Assembly: GCA_016208015.1 (NCBI GenBank) | Contig: JACQYW010000013.1 | Coordinates: 124,001 to 188,000, forward strand | DNA: 64,000 nucleotides | Source of the DNA: Nitrosomonadales bacterium | GTDB lineage: Bacteria; Pseudomonadota; Gammaproteobacteria; Burkholderiales; Gallionellaceae | Reading direction: 5' to 3' | Part shown: piece after piece, positions 56,479-64,000 of the stretch | How the letters are laid out: every line of letters begins with the position of its first letter | How positions within the stretch are numbered: position 1 is the first letter of the stretch | The notes under the pieces: model-generated | Database searches by the model: none | What the model was told of the DNA's origin: nothing | The model's input: the letters and a program-made list of their open reading frames with translations, nothing else | Translations under genes and position numbers: made by a program

Positions 56479-58502
56479 TGCGCATGGATATGCAAACTCT
56501 GTATCTGCTGGTTCCCCTGGCCCCGCTGGTCGGCGCCATCGCCGCCGGACTGTTTGGCAAAGTGCTGGGCCGCGCCTGGTCGCACCGCATCACGATCGCT
56601 CTGGTCGGTGTCTCTTTTGCCGTCTCGGTCGTCATCTTCCAGGACGTGATGGGAGGCCACATCTTCAACGGTTCGGTGTACAAGTGGATGTCCTCGGGCA
56701 GCACTACTTTCGAGGTCGGTTTCCTGATCGACCGCCTGACCGTCATGATGATGCTGGTGGTGACCTTCGTCTCGCTGATGGTGCATATCTACACCATCGG
56801 CTACATGGAAGAGGATCCCGGCTACCAGCGTTTCTTCAGCTACATCTCGCTGTTCACCTTCTCCATGCTGATGCTGGTGATGGCCAACAACTTCATGCAG
56901 CTGTTCTTCGGCTGGGAAGCGGTGGGCCTGGTGTCCTACCTGCTGATCGGTTTCTGGTACACGCGCCCCACGGCGATCTACGCCAACCTCAAGGCGTTCC
57001 TGGTCAACCGCGTCGGCGACTTCGGCTTTCTGCTCGGTATCTGCCTGGTGCTGATGGTGTTCGGCACGCTGGACTACCAGTCGGTGTTCGCCAATGCGCA
57101 TAACTATGTCAATGACATGGCGCCCATCCCCGGCATGTCGGTCGGCCTGCTGACCGCGATCTGCATCCTGCTGTTCATTGGCGCCATGGGCAAGAGCGCG
57201 CAGTTCCCACTGCACGTGTGGCTGCCCGATTCGATGGAAGGTCCGACCCCGATCTCCGCGCTGATCCACGCCGCGACCATGGTGACAGCCGGTATCTTCA
57301 TGGTGGCGCGCATGTCGCCGCTGTTCGAGCTGTCCGAGACCGCGTTGTCCTTCGTGATGGTCATCGGCGCGATCACCGCATTGTTCATGGGCTTCCTCGG
57401 CATCATCCAGAACGACATCAAGCGCGTGGTGGCGTATTCCACGTTGTCGCAGCTCGGCTACATGACCGTGGCGCTGGGCGCATCGGCCTACTCGGTGGCG
57501 GTGTTCCACCTGATGACGCACGCCTTCTTCAAGGCCTTGCTGTTCCTCGCCGCCGGTTCGGTCATCATCGCCATGCACCACGACCAGGACATCCGCAACA
57601 TGGGCGGTCTGCGCAAGTACATGCGCTGGACCTGGATCACGTCGCTGATCGGTACGCTGGCGCTGATCGGCACACCCTTGTTCTCCGGCTTCTACTCCAA
57701 GGACAGCATCATCGAAGCGGTCGCGCTGTCGCACTTGCCGGGTTCCGGATTCGCCTATTTCGCGGTGGTGGCCGGCGTGTTCGTCACCGCCTTCTATTCT
57801 TTCCGCATGTATTTCCTCGTGTTCCATGGCGAAGAGCGTTTCGGCAAGGATCACCACGACCATCAGGGCGACCATGCCGATGAAGAAACTTCGCACGACC
57901 ATCACCACGGCCTCAAGCCGGGGCAGAAGCCGCATGAGACCTCGTGGGTGGTGACCTTGCCGCTGATCCTGCTGGCCATCCCGTCGATGTTCATCGGCTA
58001 CATCACCATCGAACCCATGCTGTACGGCGACTACTTCCTCGATTCCATCTACATCGCGGAAGGACATCACGCGATGGCCGAGCTACGCGAGGAGTTCCAC
58101 GGCGCCTTCGGCATGGCGCTGCATGCCTTGACCACGCTGCCGTTCTGGTTCGCCTTGGCGGGTGCGGTCAGCGCCTGGTTCTTCTACCTGAAACGCCCGG
58201 ATATCCCGGAGGCGATCAAACAGAAGCTGTCCTTCATCTACACCGTACTGGAGCAGAAATACTACTTCGACCGCTTCAACGATTGGTTCTTCGCGGGCGG
58301 CGCTCGCGGTGTCAGCGGCCTGCTGTGGAAGTTCGGCGACGTGAAGCTGATCGACGGCTTCTTCGTCAACGGATCGGCCAAAGTGGTCGGCATGTTCTCC
58401 GGCGTGCTGCGCGGCCTGCAGACCGGCTATGTCTATCACTACGCGTTTTGGATGATCATCGGCGTGTCTGCACTGCTGACAGTGCGCACATGGTTCGAAT
58501 AA
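56478..58502 (+). CDS. nuoL: NADH-quinone oxidoreductase subunit L
   Basis: A 674-residue antiporter-like proton-pumping subunit, with 14 core helices, a long lateral amphipathic helix and a final anchor. Key residues are in FFGWEAVGLVSYLLIGFW, GAMGKSAQFPLHVWLPDSME and the lysine of MTHAFFKALLFL. A histidine- and acid-rich loop (57846-57911, about 12 His) interrupts the region before the C-terminal helix; it may bind metal. The ATG at 56478 overlaps the nuoK stop; ATG 56484 is an alternative. Confidence 0.97.
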   Translation: MRMDMQTLYLLVPLAPLVGAIAAGLFGKVLGRAWSHRITIALVGVSFAVSVVIFQDVMGGHIFNGSVYKWMSSGSTTFEVGFLIDRLTVMMMLVVTFVSLMVHIYTIGYMEEDPGYQRFFSYISLFTFSMLMLVMANNFMQLFFGWEAVGLVSYLLIGFWYTRPTAIYANLKAFLVNRVGDFGFLLGICLVLMVFGTLDYQSVFANAHNYVNDMAPIPGMSVGLLTAICILLFIGAMGKSAQFPLHVWLPDSMEGPTPISALIHAATMVTAGIFMVARMSPLFELSETALSFVMVIGAITALFMGFLGIIQNDIKRVVAYSTLSQLGYMTVALGASAYSVAVFHLMTHAFFKALLFLAAGSVIIAMHHDQDIRNMGGLRKYMRWTWITSLIGTLALIGTPLFSGFYSKDSIIEAVALSHLPGSGFAYFAVVAGVFVTAFYSFRMYFLVFHGEERFGKDHHDHQGDHADEETSHDHHHGLKPGQKPHETSWVVTLPLILLAIPSMFIGYITIEPMLYGDYFLDSIYIAEGHHAMAELREEFHGAFGMALHALTTLPFWFALAGAVSAWFFYLKRPDIPEAIKQKLSFIYTVLEQKYYFDRFNDWFFAGGARGVSGLLWKFGDVKLIDGFFVNGSAKVVGMFSGVLRGLQTGYVYHYAFWMIIGVSALLTVRTWFE

Positions 58503-58533
58503 GCAGTACTAGAGAAGAGCTGAAGGAACAAGC

Positions 58534-60027
58534 ATGATTTTCGGATACCCACTGTTAAGCGTCGCCATCTGGCTGCCGATCATCTTCGGTCTGCTGGTGC
58601 TGGCGACCGGCAACGACCGTAATGCGCGACTGGCGCGCATCATCGCGCTGGTCGGCGCGGTACTGAGCTTCCTGGTGACGATCCCGCTGTATACCGGCTT
58701 CGACCGCCTGACCAGCGCCATGCAGTTCACGGTGCAGAACGAGTGGATCACCCGCTACAACATCAATTACTTCCTCGGCATCGACGGCATCTCGGTGCTG
58801 TTCATCCTGCTCAACAGCTTCTTCACGCCGCTGGTGGTGATCGCCGGCTGGAAGGTGATCGAGAAGCGCGTGGCGCAATACATGGCGGCCTTCCTGATCA
58901 TGTCGGGCCTGGTCAACGGCGTGTTCGCCGCGCTCGATGCGGTGCTGTTCTACGTGTTCTGGGAAGCGATGCTGATCCCGATGTTCCTCATCATCGGCGT
59001 GTGGGGCGGTCCCAACCGCGTCTATGCGGCGGTCAAGTTCTTCCTCTACACTTTGCTCGGCTCGCTACTGATGCTGGTGGCCTTGCTGTATCTGTACCAC
59101 CAGTCCGGCGGCAGCTTCAGCATCCTCGAGTTCCACCGTACGCCGATCCCGTCGATGGCCGTGCAGGTGATGCTGTTCATCGCCTTCTTCATGGCCTTCT
59201 CGGTGAAGGTGCCGATGTTCCCGGTGCATACCTGGTTACCGGACGCGCACGTCGAAGCACCCACCGGCGGCTCGGTGGTGCTGGCGGCGATCATGCTGAA
59301 GGTCGGTGCCTACGGTTTCATCCGTTTTTCCATGCCCATCCTGCCCGATGCCAGCCACTATCTGGCGCCGGTGATGATTGCGCTGTCGCTGATCGCGGTG
59401 GTGTACATCGGTCTGGTCGCGCTGACCCAGTCCGACATGAAGAAACTGGTGGCGTACTCGTCCATCTCGCACATGGGCTTCGTCACGCTCGGTTTCTTCA
59501 TCTTCAACGCCTACGGTATCGAGGGCGCGCTGTTGCAGATGATCTCGCACGGCTTTGTCTCCGGCGCGCTGTTCCTGTGCATCGGCGTGCTGTATGACCG
59601 TGTGCATTCGCGCCAGATCGTCGATTACGGCGGCGTGGCCAACAAGATGCCGGTGTTTGCCGCATTCTTCATGCTGTTCGCCATGGCCAACAGCGGCCTG
59701 CCCGGCACCAGCGGTTTCGTCGGCGAGTTCATGGTCATCATGGGCGCGGTCAAGGCCAACTTCTGGTACGCCTTCGCCGCAGCCAGCACGCTGATCTTCG
59801 GTGCTGCCTACACACTGTGGATGTACAAGCGCGTGATCTTCGGCGCGGTCGCCAACGATCATGTCAAACATCTGCACGACATTGGCGCGCGCGAGACGCT
59901 GGTGTTCGCCATCCTGGCCATCGGCGTGCTGGTGATGGGTCTGTATCCCCTGCCGTTCGCCGACATCATGCACGCATCGGTGAACGATCTGGTGGTGCAT
60001 CTGAACATCTCCAAAATCCCGAATTGA
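58534..60027 (+). CDS. nuoM: NADH-quinone oxidoreductase subunit M
   Basis: A 497-residue antiporter-like subunit of 14 helices. The conserved proton-path Glu is in FYVFWEAMLIPMFLIIG, the Lys in FSVKVPMFPVHTWLPDAH, and SHGFVSGALFLCIG follows. GAAGGAACAAGC before the ATG is a good ribosome-binding site. It lies between nuoL and nuoN as in most operons. Confidence 0.97.
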   Translation: MIFGYPLLSVAIWLPIIFGLLVLATGNDRNARLARIIALVGAVLSFLVTIPLYTGFDRLTSAMQFTVQNEWITRYNINYFLGIDGISVLFILLNSFFTPLVVIAGWKVIEKRVAQYMAAFLIMSGLVNGVFAALDAVLFYVFWEAMLIPMFLIIGVWGGPNRVYAAVKFFLYTLLGSLLMLVALLYLYHQSGGSFSILEFHRTPIPSMAVQVMLFIAFFMAFSVKVPMFPVHTWLPDAHVEAPTGGSVVLAAIMLKVGAYGFIRFSMPILPDASHYLAPVMIALSLIAVVYIGLVALTQSDMKKLVAYSSISHMGFVTLGFFIFNAYGIEGALLQMISHGFVSGALFLCIGVLYDRVHSRQIVDYGGVANKMPVFAAFFMLFAMANSGLPGTSGFVGEFMVIMGAVKANFWYAFAAASTLIFGAAYTLWMYKRVIFGAVANDHVKHLHDIGARETLVFAILAIGVLVMGLYPLPFADIMHASVNDLVVHLNISKIPN

Positions 60028-60034
60028 GGAAAAC

Positions 60035-61483
60035 ATGAATTATCTCGCTTCCCTGTCCCCGATCTATGCAGAGATGTTCCTGCTCGTGATGGTGTGCGCG
60101 ATCCTCATCGTGGATCTGTTCATCGTCAATTACACCAAGACCGTGACCTACCTGCTGACGCAGACCAGCCTGTTCTGCACCGTGCTGATCCTGCTGTTCA
60201 CCCATCAGCCGGGCGCCGCGCATCTGTTCAACGACATGTTCGTGCATGACGTGATGTCCTACGTGCTCAAGGTGTTCATCTGTCTGGCGGTGATGGCGAT
60301 GCTGCTGTATTCGCGCAGCTATCTGCTGGTGCGCGGGCTGTTCACCGGCGAGTTCCTCGCTTTGGTGATGTTCGCCACACTGGGCATGATGGTGATGACT
60401 TCCGCGAGCAACTTCCTCACGCTGTACCTCGGTCTGGAACTGCTCGCACTGAGCCTGTATGCCATGGTCGCCCTGCAGCGCGATTCCGCCATCGCCACAG
60501 AATCGGCGATGAAATATTTCATCCTCGGCGCGATGGCGTCCGGCTTCCTGCTCTACGGCATGTCCATGCTGTACGGCGCGACCGGCTCCCTTGATATCAA
60601 CCGGATCGCCGATGTCATCCAGCACGGCACGCCGAACAAATCGCTGCTGGTGTTCGGTCTGGTGTTCATCGTCGCCGGGCTGGCGTTCAAGCTGGGGGCG
60701 GTGCCGTTCCACATGTGGGTGCCGGACGTGTACCACGGCGCGCCGACTGCGGTGACCATGTTCATTGGTACCGCGCCCAAGCTGGCCGCGTTCGCCTTCG
60801 TCATGCGCATCCTGGTTGAAGCGCTGCAACCGCTGATGATCCACTGGTCCGGCATGCTGATGATCCTGGCGGTGCTGTCCATGGCCGTGGGCAACATCAC
60901 CGCCATCGCGCAGACCAACCTCAAGCGCATGTTCGCCTATTCGACCATCGCGCACATGGGTTTCCTGCTGCTCGGCGTGTTGAGCGGCACCATCGAGGGT
61001 TACGGCTCGGCCATGTTCTACGCCATGGTCTATGTGTTGATGAGTCTGGGCGGTTTCGGCATGATCATGCTGCTGTCGCGCGAGGGCTTCGAGGCCGACA
61101 CGCTCAACGATTTCAAGGGTCTCAACCAGCGCAGCCCGTGGCTCGCCTTCATGATGCTGTTGCTGATGTTCTCGATGGCCGGTGTGCCACCCACGGTGGG
61201 TTTCTATGCCAAGTTCTCGGTGCTGAATGCGGCGCTCGATGCCGGGCACCTCACCCTGGTCGTGATGGCGGTGCTGTTCTCGCTGATCGGCGCCTTCTAC
61301 TATCTGCGCATCGTCAAGCTGATGTATTTCGATGCCCCCGAGAGCCACGAGAAGATCTACATCCAGCCGGACAGCAGCCTGCTGGTCTCCCTCAACGGCA
61401 TGGCGATATTGCTGCTCGGCATCTTCCCGAATACGCTGATGTCGGTGTGCTTTGTCTCGGTGCAACAATCCCTGTTGCAATGA
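60035..61483 (+). CDS. nuoN: NADH-quinone oxidoreductase subunit N
   Basis: A 482-residue antiporter-like subunit, the last of the operon, 14 helices. Signature residues occur in LYLGLELLALSLYAMVAL, GAVPFHMWVPDVYHGAPT and AYSTIAHMGFLLLG. GAGGAAAAC precedes the ATG. It is followed by a terminator hairpin at 61506-61527. Confidence 0.97.
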   Translation: MNYLASLSPIYAEMFLLVMVCAILIVDLFIVNYTKTVTYLLTQTSLFCTVLILLFTHQPGAAHLFNDMFVHDVMSYVLKVFICLAVMAMLLYSRSYLLVRGLFTGEFLALVMFATLGMMVMTSASNFLTLYLGLELLALSLYAMVALQRDSAIATESAMKYFILGAMASGFLLYGMSMLYGATGSLDINRIADVIQHGTPNKSLLVFGLVFIVAGLAFKLGAVPFHMWVPDVYHGAPTAVTMFIGTAPKLAAFAFVMRILVEALQPLMIHWSGMLMILAVLSMAVGNITAIAQTNLKRMFAYSTIAHMGFLLLGVLSGTIEGYGSAMFYAMVYVLMSLGGFGMIMLLSREGFEADTLNDFKGLNQRSPWLAFMMLLLMFSMAGVPPTVGFYAKFSVLNAALDAGHLTLVVMAVLFSLIGAFYYLRIVKLMYFDAPESHEKIYIQPDSSLLVSLNGMAILLLGIFPNTLMSVCFVSVQQSLLQ

Positions 61484-61505
61484 ACCCGGCGAAGTTTTGA
61501 ATCGG

Positions 61506-61535
61506 CACTCCCGCTGCGGCGGGAGTGTTCGTTTG
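61506..61535 (+). terminator. Terminator of the nuo operon
   Basis: cactcccgc (61506-61514) and gcgggagtg (61519-61527) form a perfect 9-bp stem with tgcg loop, followed by ttcgtttg. The T-run is interrupted, so termination may be partial, letting some transcripts continue into the Nudix gene. Confidence 0.6.
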
Positions 61536-61547
61536 TAGAGGATGGAT

Positions 61548-62102
61548 ATGGAACTGACGGAAAAGCAGATCGACAGCCGCCTGATGTACGACGGCAATTT
61601 CATCACGGTGCGCAAGGACAACGTGCTGCTGCCGGACGGCAGCACCAGCACGCGCGAGTACATCACCCATCCCGGCGCGGTCGCCGTGCTGGCCTTGCTC
61701 GACAACGGCAAGCTGGTGATGGAGCGGCAGTTCCGTTATCCGCTGCACCGCGAATTCATCGAGCTTCCCGCCGGCAAGATCGACGAGGGCGAAGACATCC
61801 TGATCTGCGCGCAGCGCGAATTGCTGGAAGAGACCGGTTACGTGGCGCGCGAATGGATACACCTCACCACTTCATGGCCGTGCATCGGCTATGCCGACGA
61901 ACGCATGGAGTATTTCTTTGCGCGCGGTCTGACCCATCAGGGCAGCAACTTGGATGACGGCGAGTTCCTGGAAGTGTTCGAGCTCGCGCTGGCGGATGCG
62001 CTGGAGTGGGTGAGGGTGGGCAAGATCGACGACAGCAAGACCATCATCGGCCTGTTCTGGCTGGACAAGGTGCTGAACGGGGGCTGGGATGCACCGAAGT
62101 AA
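61548..62102 (+). CDS. Nudix hydrolase, ADP-ribose pyrophosphatase type
   Basis: A 184-residue Nudix hydrolase resembling NudF. The Nudix box Gx5Ex7REUxEExGU is complete: GKIDEGEDILICAQRELLEE then TGYV. Upstream lies the typical N-terminal sheet (VRKDNVLLPDGSTSTREYI) and the PGAVAVLALLDNG segment. It likely splits ADP-ribose into AMP and ribose-5-phosphate. An in-frame ATG at 61542 overlaps the AGAGGA ribosome-binding site, so ATG 61548 is preferred. Its position after complex I links it loosely to NAD metabolism. Confidence 0.88.
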   Translation: MELTEKQIDSRLMYDGNFITVRKDNVLLPDGSTSTREYITHPGAVAVLALLDNGKLVMERQFRYPLHREFIELPAGKIDEGEDILICAQRELLEETGYVAREWIHLTTSWPCIGYADERMEYFFARGLTHQGSNLDDGEFLEVFELALADALEWVRVGKIDDSKTIIGLFWLDKVLNGGWDAPK

Positions 62103-62103
62103 G

Positions 62104-62148
62104 GCCTCTTATTGGTGCGCAATAAAATACAAGGCACCATATTGGTGA
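62104..62148 (+). promoter_or_regulatory. Two NtrC-like enhancer sites of amtB
   Basis: Sites of the form GCAC-N7-GTGC occur at 62104-62118 (GCCT-N7-GTGC) and 62134-62148 (GCAC-N7-GTGA). Their centres are 30 bases apart, three helical turns, and about 98 and 128 bases upstream of the expected sigma-54 start. This is the classic arrangement of paired NtrC sites. Confidence 0.6.
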
Positions 62149-62212
62149 TTTCCAGACGCTTTAATCATCGCTGTTTAAGGAAATTATATTATAAATCAAT
62201 GTGCGTGCGTGC

Positions 62213-62229
62213 TGGCACAAGCTTTGCAT
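62213..62229 (+). promoter_or_regulatory. Sigma-54 promoter of amtB
   Basis: TGGCAC-AAGCT-TTGCAT has GG at 62214-62215 and GC at 62226-62227 with exactly 10 bases between, matching the -24/-12 consensus (TGGCACG-N4-TTGCW) closely. Transcription should start near 62239, 25 bases before the amtB ATG. Confidence 0.8.
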
Positions 62230-62263
62230 GCGTTCCCGCAGTTTGCACTTTTCTGGAGATGAC

Positions 62264-63481
62264 ATGGAAGAATTGAAAGTTAGCATCGATGCATTATTTA
62301 TCCTGCTCGGCGCCATCATGGTGCTGGCGATGCATGCAGGTTTCGCGTTCCTTGAACTGGGTACGGTGCGCAAGAAGAACCAGGTCAACGCGCTGGTCAA
62401 GATCATCAGCGACCTCGCGGTCTCGACAATCGCCTATTTCTTCATCGGTTACGGCATCGCCTACGGCGTGAACTTCTTCGTCGGGGCAGAGCAACTGGCG
62501 GCGAGCAACGGTTTCAGCCTGGTGAAATTCTTCTTCCTGATGACCTTCGCCGCGGCCATTCCGGCCATCGTCTCCGGCGGCATCGCCGAACGCGCGCGCT
62601 TCAATCCGCAACTCGCCGCAACCTTTCTGCTGGTCGGCTTCGTTTATCCCTTCTTTGAGGGCATCGCCTGGAACGGTGCCTACGGCATCCAAGAATGGCT
62701 GAAGACAAGTTTCGGTGCGAGCTTCCATGACTTCGCGGGTTCCGTGGTGGTGCACGCGGTGGGCGGCTGGATCGGTCTCGCCGCCGTGCTGCTGCTCGGC
62801 GCGCGCCACGGTCGCTACAACAAGGAAGGCCGCATCTCTGCACACCCGCCCTCCAGCATCCCCTTCCTTGCCTTGGGTGCCTGGGTACTCAGCGTCGGCT
62901 GGTTCGGCTTCAACGTCATGTCGGCACAGAGCGTCAGCGGTCTCACCGGCCTCGTCGCCGTGAACTCGCTGATGGCCATGGTCGGTGGCACACTCACCGC
63001 GTTGTGGCTGGGCAAGAACGATCCCGGATTCGTCCATAACGGCCCGCTCGCGGGTCTGGTCGCAGTCTGCGCCGGCTCGGATGTCTTCCATCCCGTCGGA
63101 GCCCTCGTCGTCGGCGGTGTGGCTGGCGCCCTGTTCGTCGTCATGTTCACCCTCACCCAGAACCGCTGGAAGATCGACGATGTGCTCGGTGTGTGGCCGC
63201 TGCACGGGCTGTGCGGCGCCTGGGGCGGTATCGCCGTGGGCATCTTCGGGCTTCAGGCGCTGGGCGGTACCGGCGGTGTGGCATTCGGGGGTATCAGCTT
63301 CATGTCGCAACTCATCGGCACTCTGATGGGCATCGCTGTCGCGCTGGTCGGCGGCTTCGTCGTCTACGGGTTGATCAAGAAAGTGGTCGGCATCCGCCTC
63401 ACGCACGAAGAAGAATTCAACGGTGCCGACCTTTCCATCCACAAGATCACCGCCACACCGGAGCGTGAATCGGGCTGGTGA
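62264..63481 (+). CDS. amtB: Ammonium transporter AmtB
   Basis: A 405-residue Amt/MEP/Rh channel protein with 11 helices. The His pair lining the pore is in VVVHAVGGWIGLAA and WPLHGLCGAWGG, and the conserved DFAGSVVVH segment is intact. The C-terminal tail (THEEEFNGADLSIHK) is the GlnK-binding region in relatives. ATG 62264 has GGAGA before it; the frame upstream to 62201 runs through the promoter. No glnK gene is adjacent. Expression should rise under nitrogen limitation, judging by the sigma-54 promoter and NtrC-like sites. Confidence 0.95.
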   Translation: MEELKVSIDALFILLGAIMVLAMHAGFAFLELGTVRKKNQVNALVKIISDLAVSTIAYFFIGYGIAYGVNFFVGAEQLAASNGFSLVKFFFLMTFAAAIPAIVSGGIAERARFNPQLAATFLLVGFVYPFFEGIAWNGAYGIQEWLKTSFGASFHDFAGSVVVHAVGGWIGLAAVLLLGARHGRYNKEGRISAHPPSSIPFLALGAWVLSVGWFGFNVMSAQSVSGLTGLVAVNSLMAMVGGTLTALWLGKNDPGFVHNGPLAGLVAVCAGSDVFHPVGALVVGGVAGALFVVMFTLTQNRWKIDDVLGVWPLHGLCGAWGGIAVGIFGLQALGGTGGVAFGGISFMSQLIGTLMGIAVALVGGFVVYGLIKKVVGIRLTHEEEFNGADLSIHKITATPERESGW

Positions 63482-63508
63482 TTTCCTGTGATTGTTTCGT
63501 GCCAATAA

Positions 63509-63524
63509 TGTCCTGAACAGGACA
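63509..63524. repeat. 16-base palindrome after amtB
   Basis: tgtcctg/aa/caggaca is a perfect dyad 27 bases after the amtB stop and just before the terminator. It could be an operator or part of the 3' structure of the amtB message. Confidence 0.4.
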
Positions 63525-63536
63525 ATTAAAGTCTTG

Positions 63537-63568
63537 AACGGCGACCTGATTTAAGGCCGCCGTTTTTT
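63537..63568 (+). terminator. Intrinsic terminator of amtB
   Basis: aacggcg (63537-63543) pairs with cgccgtt (63558-63564), followed by a run of six T (63563-63568). The best-formed terminator in the window for a single gene. Confidence 0.8.
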
Positions 63569-63979
63569 ATTTGTGATGAATCCAGTTGCTGATTGGCCAT
63601 TCAAGCAGGAAACAGCAATCCGGCTTGTTGATCCGGAGGCGCTAGCTTGCAAATCCGCAGGACATCCTGCCCTGTCATTTTTTCCTCTTCTGGCAGTTTC
63701 GGGTGCCTGAAGCAGGCTCTTCGCCTATTCCTTTGCGGGCAAATGAATTCCTCAAATGGAAGTCATTGAAATCCATCACCTTGAATCCTAATAATCATTT
63801 CTTGACTCGACTGGCGGATTGTTCAACCTTGACTCGGCTTACGGATAGTTTTATGCAAGATTTTCTTGATGTAAATTAAGGGTTTTTGGAGTGGGGTGTG
63901 ACAAATTGTCGCACCATTATTGTGTTGAATGGTTTACGTACGATTTGTCCTTAAATTGCAGGGTTTAAAGGAGGGCGTC
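63569..63979 (+). other. Non-coding upstream region of the last gene
   Basis: About 410 bases without an open frame on either strand that I would call coding. AT content rises toward the end. Two tandem cttgactcg motifs occur (63813-63821 and 63829-63837) and an imperfect 19-base palindrome gtgtgacaa-a-ttgtcgcac at 63896-63914, which looks like an operator. I see no firm promoter hexamers. Confidence 0.4.
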
Positions 63980-64000
63980 ATGAAACTTTTCAGTAAACGA
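63980..64000 (+). CDS. Start of a gene cut by the window edge
   Basis: ATG 63980 is preceded at 63968-63975 by AAGGAGGG, a near-perfect ribosome-binding site. Seven codons (MKLFSKR) are visible before the sequence ends. The product cannot be identified from so little. Confidence 0.6.

Noticed and set aside
56328-58070. A 580-codon minus-strand frame across nuoL
   Set aside because: Antisense shadow of nuoK and nuoL; its product is a low-complexity His/Asp/Gln-rich string.
61523-62102. Fusion or coupling of the Nudix gene with complex I
   Set aside because: A terminator hairpin and a separate ribosome-binding site intervene, so it is a neighbour and not a complex I subunit.

Overview
The window looks like the chromosome of a betaproteobacterium. 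Gene content, gene order (tpiA-secG-tRNA-Leu-nuoA..N; ftsH-folP-glmM; carAB-greA; hrcA/nadK-recN-bamE-dapB) and protein sequences fit the Nitrosomonadales, perhaps a Gallionellaceae (Sideroxydans-like) lithoautotroph. The family assignment is inference. Base composition is moderately GC-rich and even. There are no phage or transposase genes, no CRISPR array and no rRNA. Nearly all of it is core housekeeping sequence.

Layout. 1-5.1 kb: a DUF3579 gene and murJ (lipid II flippase), then a minus-strand run of small genes (zinc-finger protein, YgjP-type metallopeptidase, VOC protein, a 28-residue basic protein, DUF3820) ending in a CysB-type LysR regulator. 5.2-11.2 kb: a sulfur-assimilation operon divergent from that regulator (TauE exporter, siroheme reductase CysI, APS reductase CysH, ATP sulfurylase CysD/CysN), interrupted by a 118-bp inverted-repeat element. 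11.3-20.3 kb: a CobD/CbiB-family protein, then penicillin-binding protein 1C beside a 1942-residue alpha-2-macroglobulin with an intact thioester. 20.5-26.1 kb: rsgA, pterin dehydratase, a small cytochrome c, a Ste24-type peptidase, orn, hemH and hrcA. 26.2-31.1 kb: nadK, recN, bamE, dapB, a zinc-ribbon membrane protein and mntP. 31.3-41.5 kb: carA, carB, greA, yhbY, rlmE, ftsH, folP and glmM. 41.6-45.5 kb: pstSCAB on the minus strand with a Pho-box-like promoter and an internal terminator but no phoU. 45.7-61.5 kb: tpiA, secG, tRNA-Leu(GAG) and all 14 complex I genes. 61.5-64 kb: a Nudix hydrolase, amtB under a well-formed sigma-54 promoter with two NtrC-like sites, a long non-coding tail, and the first codons of another gene.

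How it fits together: sulfate is activated by CysDN, reduced by CysH and CysI, with TauE possibly exporting sulfite. Phosphate (pst) and ammonium (amtB) uptake each carry recognisable starvation promoters. Complex I supplies respiratory or reverse electron flow. I found no clearly new system. The most interesting signals are non-coding: a degenerate second copy of the pstB 3' end beside an 18-bp perfect inverted repeat, a 145-bp near-palindrome filling the yhbY/rlmE gap, dRS3-like repeats in the cys operon, a terminator just before the folP start codon, and a hairpin in the carA leader.
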